Shown piece by piece: positions 1 through 10,105 of a stretch of DNA of 64,000 bases. Location of the stretch: assembly GCF_014805685.1 (NCBI RefSeq), contig NC_060900.1:10089666-10153665 (forward strand). Direction: 5' to 3'. Source of the stretch: Silurus meridionalis (lineage: Eukaryota; Chordata; Actinopteri; Siluriformes; Siluridae). The notes under the pieces were generated by a model. The model was not told where the DNA came from, did not search any database, and saw only the letters and a program-made list of their open reading frames with translations. Position 1 is the first letter of the stretch, and the number at the start of each line of letters is the position of its first letter. A program made the position numbers and the translations under genes.

Positions 1-1
1 C

Positions 2-604
2 CGCCAGCCACTGCGAGAGGCCGATGGATTTTCCTATGAACTCCTCCAGTCCCATTTTGTCATAGATCGCCATCGCCTGTTTAATCTCTGGTGAAAGTCC
101 CACCCGATATATGCTCAGAAGCGCCGACTCGTTCCAACCACTAGATGCCGCCAGAGTGCGGAAACGCAGGCTGTATGCCGTGATGTCATCACTCCCCTGG
201 CGCAGACTGAGCAGCTGGTCGGCGGTGGTTAGGACCCCGGAAGCGGCGCTGAAAACTTCCAGGAAGTGCGCGGTAAACAAAGCATAGGCGTTTAGTACCG
301 GGCTTTCCGAATCCCACAGTGATTGAGCCCAGTCTAGCGCTCTCCCGGAGAGGAGTGAGATGAAGAACGCTACCTTGGACCGTTCGGAAGGAAACCGCTG
401 CGGTTGCATTTCTATATAGAGGTTAACCTGGAGCAGGAAGCCGCGGCACTCCGAAGCTTCTCCCGAAAACGTTCCCGGGAGCGCCATGGGACTGCCGGTG
501 ACCGCGGGGGGGTTTGGTCGAGCCGCGGCTGATGGGAAGGCGGCTTGCAGCGCGGCGACGAGATCCTGGACCGGGTCGGAGGAGCGGCTGGGTCCGGTAT
601 CCAT
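2..604 (-). CDS. gag: Ty3/gypsy retrotransposon Gag, N-terminal 201 codons, runs off the left edge
   Basis: Reading the minus strand from the ATG at 604-602, the frame stays open to the window edge. The product would be the capsid-like Gag that packages element RNA. It starts [15 protein letters not shown], then has an alanine- and proline-rich stretch. It continues with the typical fish Ty3/gypsy Gag core: [20 protein letters not shown] (about residues 42-61), [18 protein letters not shown] (about 75-92) and [20 protein letters not shown] (about 130-149). The ATG lies 55 bases downstream of the LTR at 660-1060, as expected for the first gene of such an element. There is no stop in the visible part, so the copy may be fairly young. 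Pol would lie off the left edge. Confidence 0.85.
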   Translation of the reverse strand, partial: MDTGPSRSSDPVQDLVAALQAAFPSAAARPNPPAVTGSPMALPGTFSGEASECRGFLLQVNLYIEMQPQRFPSERSKVAFFISLLSGRALDWAQSLWDSESPVLNAYALFTAHFLEVFSAASGVLTTADQLLSLRQGSDDITAYSLRFRTLAASSGWNESALLSIYRVGLSPEIKQAMAIYDKMGLEEFIGKSIGLSQWLA

Positions 605-659
605 TTCCAGGTAAGAGCCGGAAAATAGCTCTCTATTGTTTTCGTATGGTCAGTTATTC

Positions 660-1060
660 TGTTATGCGAGGAATCTGGAGGCAAAGCCGAAGTGAAAGCA
701 AATGACAGTTTATTTGAGACACAGGGCAATAACCAAACACACTCGCCGTAAAGGGTGAATAATCCGGGGGGGCGCAGTGGCAGCGCGGTCCACGGTGCAT
801 GAAACACAACAAACAAGTAGTCGGTGTATAATCCACGGTGCGCTTGGAAGAAGCGCGGTGTTGAACAGTCCACGGGAAAGCGTGTGACGGGCAGCAGAAC
901 CATGAACAGTAACTGACAAGGTGTGAGTGGAGGTGAGGGGTTTATATGGGTTAGGTGATTGAGTGATAAACGAGGTTCAGGTGTGTATGCCTAGTATGTT
1001 GGGGATGAGCTACGAGTGGGCGTGGCCCGCACAGGAGAAGGAGCAGGTAGCTCCCTGACA
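660..1060 (-). mobile_element. 5' LTR of a Ty3/gypsy retrotransposon
   Basis: On the minus strand this 401-bp stretch begins TGTCAGGGAGC and ends CGCATAACA, giving TG...CA termini. It holds a TATA-like CCATATAAACC (about 945-955) and an AATAAA signal (about 700-705) in the order expected of U3-R-U5. Gag starts 55 bases further on. The start TGTCAGGGA is shared with the LTR at 13598-14209. No confident tRNA primer-binding site was recognised just after the LTR. The element is inserted in a hAT transposase gene: the hAT reading frame stops at base 1061. Confidence 0.8.
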
Positions 1061-1408
1061 AACGCCTTATTTTTTTTGGCGATTTTGTGAGAAATGACAT
1101 AACTTGTCCTGACGGCTGCATCTCTGGGGGTGTGAAGTTTCATAAAAAGTCCTTGTTGGGTTTGCAGTTTTGCTAGCAACTCCCGCACGTGCTCTTCATC
1201 AGACAGATTTCTGTATTTATAAACTTGCTTGGTCATGTAGTGGCGATTCAAATTATTATCCTTTAACACAGCGACCTGTGTACCACAGATTAAGCACACG
1301 GCTTTACCTTTTTTTTACCTAATTTCTGTAAAGAAACACTTTGCAGTCCATGTCTTGTTGAACACGGCATTCGTTATCAGCTTTTCTTTTCTTAGCGTGA
1401 GCCGACAT
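1061..1408 (-). pseudogene. hAT transposase N-terminus (GTF2IRD2-like / Charlie group), cut by the gypsy LTR
   Basis: The minus-strand ATG at 1408-1406 starts MSAHAKKRKADNECRV. The match continues in another frame as VFNKTWTAKCFFTEI, so one base has been lost near 1366. Next comes a BED-like zinc finger, CLICGTQVAVLKDNNLNRHY, and then AKLQTQQGLFMKLHTPRDAA and SYVISHKIAKKNKAFV. This is the conserved start of the hAT proteins that gave rise to vertebrate GTF2IRD2-type genes. Homology ends abruptly at the TG of the LTR. The sequence at 1560, CAGTGGTCGCCAAACC on the minus strand, looks like the hAT terminal inverted repeat of this element. The other end is off the window. Confidence 0.75.
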
Positions 1409-1850
1409 CTTGAGGGTAACCTGGCTAGCGTCACTTGTCGCTGTTCACCTTCTCTTACAGCTCGCGCATGCACATACGCATGTATTATATTATATTATAA
1501 TTATTATTTTCGGGATCTACAGGAAATGTTTCGCGATCGACGGTTTGGCGACCACTGATCTAAAGCAATGAATTCCATAATTTTTTGTGTTATGCCTTTT
1601 GCCTTGGCACCATCACTGAAAACTTTCTTGTCTTTTCAAAAATGTCCGCTACAGATGTGCTCGTATTGACTTTACTTTTCTGTGCCGCATTCTTCTCATA
1701 TTTAGAATTACAATCGGGATGGTTGGATTTCAGGTGATGAATTAAACCCAACGTGGAGAAACTCTTTGCAGATACACCCCCTCTTGAAATTTCAGCATTG
1801 CATGTTTTGCTAATTGCTATCCGTGGGTCTTTCTTAGAGATATTGAAATA

Positions 1851-3464
1851 CAGTATTGTTCAAAATAATAGCAGTACAATGTGACTAACCAGAATAATCC
1901 AGGTTTTTAGTATATTTTTTATTGCTACGTGGCAAACAAGTTACCAGTTGGTGCAGTAGATTCTCAGAAAACAAACAAGACCCAGCATTCATGATATGCA
2001 CGCTCTTAAGGCTGTGCAATTGGGCAATTAGTTGAAAGGGGTGTGTTAAAAAAAATAGCAGTGTATGTCGTTGACTGTACAAACTCAAAACTATTTTGTA
2101 CAAACATTTTTGTTTCGAGGATTTAGCAATCCTGTGAATCACTAAACTAATATTTAGTTGTATGACCACAGTTTTTTAAAACTGCTTCACATCTGTGTGG
2201 CATGGAGTCAACCAACTTGTGGCACCTCTCAGCTGTTATTCCACTCCATGATTCTTTAACAACATTCCACAATTTATTTACATTTCTTGGTTTTGCTTCA
2301 GAAACAGCATTTTGATATCACCCACAAGTTCTCGATTGGATTAAGGTCCGGGATTGGGCTGGCCACTCCATAACATTAATTTTGTTGGTTTGGAACCAAG
2401 ACTTTGCTCGTTTACTAGTGTGTTTGGGGTCATTGTCTTGTTGAAACAACCATTTCAAGGGCATGTCCTCTTCAGCATAAGGCAACATGACCTCTTCAAG
2501 TATTTTGACATGTGCAAACTGATCCATGATCCCTGGTATGCGATAAATAGGCCCAACACCATAGTAGGAGAAACATGCCCATATCATGATGCTTGCACCA
2601 CCATGCTTCACTGTCTTCACTGTGTACTGTGGCTTGAATTCAGAGTTTGGGGGTCGTCTCACAAACTGTCTGTGGCCCTTGGACCCAAAAAGAACAATTT
2701 TACTCTCATCAGTCCACAAAATGTTCCTCCATTTCTCTTTAGGCCAGTTGATGTGTTCTTTGGCAAATTGTAACCTCTTCTGCACATGCCTTTTTTTTAA
2801 CAGAGGGACTTTGTGGGGGATTCTTGAAAAAAGATTAGCTTCACACAGACGTCTTCTAACTGTCACAGTACTTACAGGTAACTCCAGACTGTCTTTGATC
2901 ATCCTGGAGCTGATCATTGGCTGAGCCTTTGCCATTCTGGTTATTCTTCGATCCATTTTGATGGTTGTCTTCCGTTTTCTTCCCCATCTCTCTGGTTTTG
3001 CACTCCATTTTAAGGCATTGGAGATTTTAGCTGAACAGCCTATAATTTTTTGCACCTCTTTATAGGTTTTCCCCTCTCCAATCAACTTTTTAATCAAAGT
3101 ACGCTGTTCTTCTGAACAATGTCTTGAACGACCCATTTTCCTCAGGCTTTCAAATGCATGTTCAACAACTGCTGGCCTCATCCTTAAATAGGGGCCACCT
3201 GATTCACACCTGTTTTTTCACAAAATTGATGACCTCAGTGATTGAATACCACACTGCTATTTTTTTGAACACACCCCTTTCAACTAACTGCCCAATTGCA
3301 CAGCCTTACGAGCATGCATATCATGAATGCTTGGTCTTGTTTGTTTTCTGAGAATCTACTGCACCTACTGGTAACTTGTTTGCCACATAGCAATAAAAAA
3401 TATACTAAAAACCTGGATTATTCTGGTTAGTCACATTGTACTGCTATTATCTTGAACAATACTG
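1851..3464 (-). mobile_element. Complete Tc1/mariner element with 214-bp inverted repeats and TA target duplication
   Basis: The ends are inverted repeats of about 214 bp (1851-2064 and 3251-3464) starting CAGTATTGTTCAA. They differ at only a few positions and are flanked by TA at 1849-1850 and 3465-3466. Each repeat has an outer and an inner copy of a motif like TTNAAAATAATAGCAGT (about 1858-1878 and 2045-2063). This resembles the IR/DR arrangement of Sleeping Beauty-type Tc1 elements, where transposase binds both. The element lies inside the BED-finger hAT gene, so it is younger than that gene. Confidence 0.9.
2318..3181 (-). pseudogene. Tc1-family transposase, frameshifted just before the catalytic Glu
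   Basis: The likely true start is the internal Met at 3136 ([20 protein letters not shown]). Paired helix-turn-helix domains span about residues 1-110, with a basic GRKRKTTIK linker. The DDE domain shows [10 protein letters not shown] (first Asp) and [12 protein letters not shown] (second Asp). The third residue would come from NPIENLW, but one C is missing near 2358, so the frame reads [11 protein letters not shown] and stops. In the shifted frame the Glu region is present at about 2330-2355. The enzyme would cut and paste the element at TA. One indel separates it from an open DD34E transposase. Confidence 0.85.
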
Positions 3465-3604
3465 TAAGTCCACACCGCAGACATGTTGGCTCTTATCCAG
3501 ATAAATGTGTGCTGGCTGCGCTTTTTAATTGTGTCATTACAATTGTGTTTCGGCCATGTTGTTTTGGTGATTTAGATATTTCGGCCAAAAATTATATTCC
3601 TAAG

Positions 3605-4500
3605 TAGGTGTGAGTATAACTGCTGTGCTGCAACATTTTCTAAAATCTTAATGATAAAGGGAAGGTTTGACATTGGCCTTTAGTTAGACAGTTGACAAGA
3701 GTCAAGGTCAGGTTTCTTAATTAGCGGGTTGATAACTGCCAATCTGAAGATTTAGGTACATAACCAGAGCTGATAAAAGAGTTTATCAATTTTAAAGTTT
3801 AATTACCTCTGGAATTATCTGTTTAAAGGAACCTGTAGGCAAGGGATTGAAAATGCAGGTTGAGATTTTGATAAGAAAGTAAATGAAATTCAGTCATTCT
3901 CTTAAATAGGGGTAAAACTTTGTAATTGACTGTCTGTAATTACACTGCTGTCTACAGGGTTATTTATTAATTACTTTGGATTCATATTAAACATCTGGAT
4001 TTTTTGCCTGATCATTATACCACCATGCTAATTTTTTCTCCCTGATCATTTTGGTTTTAAGGGGAGCTACATCATCTAGAGTTTAATGGAACATTGATTC
4101 TAGGTATTCAGTGGCCCAGTCGAGCTCTGCAGTGTCAGATGGAGATCTAATTAATATCGACAGTTCCAGAAGATTTTTGATAAAACGGTTATGATCTGAA
4201 AAAGATTTAGACAGGAATTATGACTATATTATTTTATATTAAATCAAAATGTTAATAGTAAATCAAGAGTGTGTCCACCACTATGAGTGGGTCCTATAAC
4301 ATTCTGATTAATTCCAAATGAATCTAGAATGGACTCAACTGCTAATCTTAAGGAGTCTTCCTGATTATCAAAATGAATATTACAATCACCAATAATTAAT
4401 GCTTTGTCTTAAAATGTAGCTAAATTTGTGATGAAATCTGCAAATTCTATGAGAAATCAGAGTAGGAAGCTGGGGGGGTCTATAAATAATAATTAATAAG
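3605..4500 (-). mobile_element. L2-type LINE fragment, degenerate endonuclease and reverse transcriptase pieces
   Basis: On the minus strand 4500-4215 reads YRPPS, then LIIGDCNIHFDNQED, then VIGPTHSGGHTLDLLL. This matches the end of the apurinic-type endonuclease of L2-like LINEs (GDFNIH and HTLDL motifs). Further along the same strand 3730-3610 reads LIKKPDLDSCQLSN, a stop, then RPMSNLPFIIKILE. This is the reverse transcriptase entry motif of L2. Stops and gaps lie between, so this is a fossil. A related piece lies at 16436-16700. Confidence 0.65.
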
Positions 4501-4534
4501 CTTGACTGGCTAAAAGACAACGTCAGAGGTGTCT

Positions 4535-5110
4535 TAATGGGGCAAAGGACAAAAAGGACTGGACTGTTGTTCAGTGGGCCGAAGTTGTCTTTTCAAATGA
4601 AAGAAAAGAAAATTTTGCATTTCATTTAGAAATCAAGTTCCCAGAGTCTGGAAGAAGAGAAGAGAGGCACAGAATCCAAGTTGCTTGAGGTCCAGTGTAA
4701 AGTTTGCACAGTCAGTGGTGGTTTGGGGAGTCATGTCATCTGCTGGTGTTGGTCCACTGTGTTTTATCAAGTCCAAGTTCAGCACAGCCATCTACCAGGA
4801 AGTTGTAGTGCACTTCATGCTTCTCTCTGGTGACCAGCTTAATGGAGATGCTGATTTCATATTCCAGCAGGATTTGGCACCTGCCCACACTGCCAAAAGC
4901 ACCAAAAATGACCATGGTGTTGGTGTGCTTGACTGGCTAGCAAACCCACCTGATCTAAACAACCTAAAAAATCTATGGGGTATTGTCAAGAGGTAAATTA
5001 GGAACAAGAGACCAAAAAATGCAATGAGTTGTAGGCCACTGTCAAAGAAACCTGGGCTTCCATACCACCTCAGCAGTGACACAGACTGATCACCTCCATG
5101 CCATGCTGAA
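4535..5110 (+). pseudogene. Tc1 transposase C-terminal fragment, second Tc1 family
   Basis: The plus strand reads KDWTVVQWAEVVFSNERKEN, then SVVVWGVMSSAGVGPLCFIK, FIFQQDLAPAHTAKSTKND, DLNNLKNLWGIVKR and a last piece TWASIPPQQCHRLI. This is the catalytic half of a common fish Tc1 transposase. Damage: the first catalytic motif is SNER instead of SDES, and the third is NNLKNLW instead of NPIENLW, so both the first Asp and the Glu are lost. The 5' half and the inverted repeats are not seen nearby. Confidence 0.7.
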
Positions 5111-5119
5111 TTGAGGCAG

Positions 5120-5425
5120 TAATTAACATGTTTTTCTCTTTGCTATGTGTTTTTTAATTTGTTTGCCCCGCAAACTGATTGTGTTCTGGACCTTTCTGCC
5201 TGCTTTAACAACTCTGCCTTTAGATTATGGTTTTGGTGTACAGTATTAATCAATGTTTTTAAAATAAAAACCGCATATGGATTCCACACTGCCTGCTTCC
5301 ACCTCAACCTCACATTAGAGTAATTTACTTCATTACTTTCATTTATCGCTCAAAGCAAAAGAAAAAACTCAAAAGCAGGAAAAAAGACAAAAACATTGTT
5401 AAAAGTTGTAAGAATTACAGACTGC
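5120..5425 (+). mobile_element. Ty3/gypsy-like LTR remnant shared with 22.05-22.29 kb
   Basis: The stretch TTTGTTTGCC...GTTCTGGACCTTTCTGCCTG...CTTTAGATTATGGTTTTGG, followed by CTGCCTGCTTCCACCTC, resembles the U5 end of fish gypsy LTRs. It is nearly the same as 22060-22190, and the following AAGCAAAAGAAAAA... tract also matches 22190-22280. Because both copies lie at the same side of the two GT92 gene copies, the remnant was probably present before the block was duplicated. Confidence 0.5.
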
Positions 5426-5520
5426 CTCAACCCAGATTCCACCCCACGCTCTATCAAATTAGCGCATAAATATGCATTATGATAACCCAGATCAGGTAAC
5501 TGTGCATCTAAAAGAAACTA

Positions 5521-6091
5521 CAGTGGAACCCGGTTATCTCGCCCTCGGTTATCTCGACAACCCTATTAAGTTGACGTTTTTGAAGTGGAACCGCCAAATT
5601 CTCGCTTTTTCTAAGCATTTTTTATCGGTTATGTCGACTTTTTTTATGTCGCCGAACCCTGATATCTTGAGCACAAGGGGGGGAAAATTAGACATTTTAA
5701 CGTCAGTTATGTCGATCGGCACTGTGCAGCCGCAAAAGAACTCGCGAAAGTGGCGGAAAAATCAAACCTTACAGATACTACAGGTGTTTGTATTGTATAC
5801 TGGTGAATCTCTGCTGTTAGTTACTGCACATATGCATTTTTTTTGTTAAATGTTATGCGATGAACGGAGCGGCACTCCCGGCTTCAACTCCTTACCGGCT
5901 GTCGCTCACCGAGAGAGCCGTGCTCCTTACCGGCGCGCGAGCAGGAAGGGAGCACGGCTCTCGGATAGGAGTTGAAGCCGAGCTGCCGAGAAAGCACCTG
6001 CCACGCCCCCTTCGGCCGTTCACGTTTGAGACTTTTCTGTCCCTCGTTTTGGTTTCGGGTTCGGTTTTGGATCTTCCGGGGTTTTTCCGCT

Positions 6092-6163
<72 letters not shown>

Positions 6164-6718
6164 CTTATCTCCCCTCGGCATCGCGGACGTAAGTTTTTTC
6201 GGACACTTTGCTTTATGTGTTTGTGCAGATTACTTCAGCCTGATAGTCATAAGTTTTCAGAAACTTAGTTACTGTTTTTTTTTCTTTTTTTTTCCACATG
6301 TGGACTAAATGTGAGACGGCACTGTGCAGCCGCTGTTTTTTTTTTTTTTGAGCGATCTGTGTGTTTATAATGTTGGAGAATATAATAAAGGTTTGTATGG
6401 AGAATGGACGGTGGTTTGTATTGTATACTGGTAAATCTCTGCTGTTAGTAGGTGCACTTATGCCTTTTGTTGTTAACAAACGTATGTACATTTTTATAGC
6501 ATGCCTTCATCAAACAAATCGCGGCAACGCTGTTGTGTAAAAAACCCTTCAAAAACACGTGCATGCACATTCTCATTTATTAACGCACATCATGTACATA
6601 AAGAAATTTCAAGCACGTTAATATATTGCCGCCATTTTGTTTTCGTTTATCTCGATCATCAGTTACCTCGATGCTTTTTGGCGACCCCCTAGGACATCGA
6701 CATAACCGGGTTCCACTG
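5521..6718. mobile_element. Pogo/Tigger-type non-autonomous DNA transposon (MITE), about 1.2 kb
   Basis: Inverted ends begin CAGTGGAACCCGGTTAT on both strands, with TA on both sides (5519-5520, 6719-6720). CAGTGGAACC is the terminus of pogo/Tigger elements. There is no transposase gene. Inside are a CT microsatellite (6096-6161) and an imperfect inverted repeat near 5875-5990 (GGCTTCAACTCC...GAGAGCCGTGCTCC against its complement). The paralogous block at 22.3-22.6 kb lacks this element, so it probably inserted after the block duplication. Confidence 0.8.
6096..6161 (+). repeat. CT dinucleotide microsatellite
   Basis: A nearly pure CT run of about 33 units inside the pogo-type MITE, with one CG interruption near 6122. 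Confidence 0.95.
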
Positions 6719-6889
6719 TATATGTGAACTCACAGCAGTATTCAATAAGGCTATGGGGTCTGTAGTAAAATGGTTAGCTGTCCCCTAAGAGTGAAAACTC
6801 TAATGTTAATGTTGCCTTGGTTAACAACTTTTCTGGACTATTAAGCGCACCCAAATATATATTTGTTTTTTAAATATAATGGGGTTGGT

Positions 6890-9800
6890 TTTTTTTTACA
6901 GCATTCTGTGTATTGCTGAAGAACAGAACTAACTAAACCAAAACAACACCATTATTCAAGTCATTTGCAATAAGAGTTTTTTTCCTTTCATTTCTTTTGT
7001 ATACTGTAGAACTCTTTCCTGCTGTAGTCCTGTTCAGGTGCAATGTCCATGATTAATAGAGTTTAATGTTTCCCTAACATGAACGTCTAGTTTTTGCATA
7101 TTTTATTACAGCTTTATATATGTTGCCAAATAAAACTAAGAGGAAATTAAAGCAAAAGAGCTGCCAACTTTTGTTAAATTATTAGCTTGGTTATGTGTCT
7201 TATCGTTCAGTTCAACTCTGTTTCATAAAACAACTTGGTATATCTGATTGTTGTTAGCACAATGTAAAGGTAGACAATAAAACTAATAAAGTAATAAACA
7301 AACTGTCAGATTTTTATCATGCCCAACATAACTTAATTCTTAAAGAGGTTTTTCATACAAACCTCCCGTGGTGCATTTTCTGATAAGGGAAGAATCACAC
7401 AACACACAGAATGGCCACACAGAATGGTGCAAATGTTCTTCTTAAGTTTATTGCAGATAACAGACAATTACATATACACACTTGAAAAAAAAACTGAGCT
7501 AAAACTTTCTGATCGGGTAAGAATAGATAGTAACTAGAGATGTGTGAGCCCAGACCAAGACTTTCTGTATACCTTACATACTCCGTAAAGATCCTATAGA
7601 CACTGAACAGACAACATAGGAATGTTTTTAAAGAACTAGCGTGAGGCTCATCTCAATACAACACAAACATATTTGGTAATTATACATTTAAAACCAGTTT
7701 TTGAGTATAGCACTTGGGTATTATAAAATAAAACTCCTAATTTTTCTACAGATCTGCCTATTTAACTTGTTAACATTTAACATGTTACAACAAAAATTTC
7801 TGGACAGTGCTGTTGCCTTTTTTTCTTTTTAACATAATTTCTTCAAAATACACTAATTAAAAGGAACATCTTAATTCTAGCTAATCTGTGCTTTTAATAA
7901 TATGGCAGCAGCACAATGCACACAAATCAAACAGATACAGGTCAAAACTGTTAGTTAATATCAGACATTAAAATGTGGTAAATTGTGATTTCTATGACTT
8001 TAAATGTAACATGGTTGTTCATATCAGACAGGCTGTTGTAAATATCTGAGAAGATATTGATGAGAGAGATCATCAGATAATGTCTAAATTGTTTTAGCTG
8101 ACAAGAAAATCTACAGTAAATTCACTAGTCATTCTACACAACTATGGTGTAAAGAAAAGCTTCAAACCCAATATGATTTTCTGCTCACCAAGGTTGTAAA
8201 GCATAGTTACAGCATAAATTAATGTATTTCACCCGCTTGCTTTTCCAATGACTTCCCATATCAACCCATGAACTATTAATTACTGTATTTTGTGTACTTT
8301 ATGTAAACTCCTATGCCATGTTAAATTTAATAAGATAATATTTTACATTTTTTTCTGCTGTTTAATATTAGCTGAAGCTGGGCCAGTGTCTGCGTCATTC
8401 AGGTACCCTGTTACACATACTGACCACAGCATAATTTACTCATAAAACAGAAAACAGCTAAGTTTTCTGTTCTTACAACTTTAAATAGAATTCAACAAAA
8501 TTATTCTCATTGTAAAATTAAAAAAAAAAAAAAAAAAAGAATAAAATAACCCATATCATTCTTGATTTTTTAACAATCCTGATAATTGCAGGGCACTATC
8601 CACATTTCTTATTAGTTCTTGCTGAAAGTCCCATACTCTTGTGTCAACAAATAATTGCTTCTTGTTAAGATTCCCCTGTAATGGTGTTCTCACATGAACA
8701 AGCCGACACACATCGTGAGGAACATGATAGACTTGTCCAGTGTGTTTCAGGGTGGAATGTACTGAGGTTTGCATCACGCTCCTGGGGTTGATGATCATCT
8801 TTCTGGGGTTAACAGTTTTCTTTCGATCTGGTTCTCTGTAAATGTGTTCCATAATATTGATACCAGGAATATTTCTCCATTCCGGTCATGAACTTTCCAC
8901 TTTCTTCAAACTGTGTCTTTGGGAAAATGTGGTTCTCTATGAGAAATACAGTCACATCATTGTGCTCCTGTTGCAAAGCTTCCATCAGTAATGTAAGGTT
9001 GGCATACTTATAGGGCATGATGATCTCATCAATGTCATTCAACAGGACATATTTGGACTCATACATTTGCCTATAAATGCACTCATTAAGAGTTACCAAC
9101 TGACCATAGTACTGGATGTCCCCTTTATTCAATGCAATGTTCCATCCTACAGAAGGAGTAAGGAACTGATCAATAGGCCATGGCACAATCTCTAGAATTC
9201 CCTCTTTCTCATAGTGCTGTAGAAGTTTTTCCAAGTCAGAACCACAGCTGGTGTTGTAGATTATGACACGTTGTACACCAAGAAGCTTGTACATCTCCAT
9301 GGTTTGAACAAACTGCAGAACATTATTGTAGTTTCCAAAAAGATTTGAGATACAGACAGTGAAGTTGTACTTAAATGATTCATTAATCACTCTATTCTTT
9401 ACTGGCAATAAGTGTAGGTTATTAACATCTGACATTTCATCAGCTGCTTCAGCTGAAATGGTGACGTGTGTTACATTGTCTGTGTTTTTACCCTGGCACA
9501 ACACATCTGATGCACCAAATGGGTATTGAAAATGATCGCTGTGTATCTCGATTTCAGCTTTAGTAAACTCAACAGCTTGGCCATTGTTGAAGTAGCGGCA
9601 ATAAAGTGGCTGTATACTGTTTCTTTTTATTATGCTGATAACTCGAATAGCTTTATTAATCCTGTGATCAATAAATGCAGACACTGCAAAATGGCTGGAG
9701 TTTTTAATAGGGGTTATGGAGTTGGAGGAAGACTTGGGGGTGTTGCGTGTATCAAAACTGCTGATTGTAGATGTGGGCTTGCTTCTGTAAAGAGTTCCAA

Positions 9801-10105
9801 CATTGTAAATAGAAGTATGCATGCAAACATGCTTCCATTTTAAAATCAAGATGAAACTTATAAAAAAAAAAATGCTAAGAAACAGAAACAGCTTAATTTT
9901 TGATTTTGTCATTTTCAGCCGTCATCAAATTTGACCCCTGCAAATAGAAACAAAACCATTAATAATATACATTGTACATTATTAAAAAATAAATAACTTT
10001 CTGTTTTTTACTAAATAATGATTGTTTCAGAGAGTACAATGATAAAATATGTTGTCAGCTTTAAAAAAAAAACGTGATGGAAAAAATCAGTTATATTCTT
10101 AAATT
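6890..10105 (-). repeat. Duplicated block, left copy (GT92 gene and flanks)
   Basis: From about 6890 to 10105 the sequence aligns base by base with about 22615-25430. It covers the 3' flank, the whole GT92 coding exon and the upstream intron edge. The left copy has about 350 extra bases (7310-7665) that the right copy lacks. I recognise no coding sequence in 6722-8555 apart from AT-rich 3' flank and likely 3' UTR of the GT92 gene. Confidence 0.8.
8556..9912 (-). pseudogene. Glycosyltransferase family 92 (GT92) gene, left copy, frameshifted
   Basis: The 367-codon frame starting at 9912 has the same start as the intact right copy: MTKSKIKLFLFLSIFF membrane anchor, NFTVCISNLFGNYNN, and the metal-binding motif LLNDIDEIIMP. 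Near 8885-8891 it reads ggtcatgaac where the right copy reads ggtcggcggaac, a net loss of 2 nt. After FEESGKF the frame changes to nonsense and stops at 8809. The true C-terminus continues in another frame (MEHIYREPDRKK...LSGLLKNQE) to 8556. The fold lacks its last part in this frame, so the copy is probably inactive, unless a sequencing or allelic indel is responsible. Upstream, TTTCTATTTGCAG at about 9943 looks like a splice acceptor for a single coding exon. Confidence 0.85.

Larger units (their letters stand above)
1561..3605 (-). pseudogene. BED-finger hAT transposase fragment (ZBED-like), split by a Tc1 element
   Basis: Coding pieces are 3467-3484 (MSAVWT, start at 3484) and 1561-1850 (YFNISKKDPRIAISKTCNAE and following) on the minus strand. 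Joined across the Tc1 insertion they give a BED zinc finger. One metal-binding Cys is changed to Ser (ISKTC; the copy at 18.4 kb has ICKTC). LIHHLKSNHPDCNSKYEKNA and VADIFEKTRKFSVMVP follow, then a frameshift and a stop. The 5' flank near 3500-3605 (GGCCGAAATATCTAAATCAC on the minus strand) matches the flank at 18.23-18.35 kb. At 1560 the sequence changes to the terminus of another hAT element. Confidence 0.7.
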
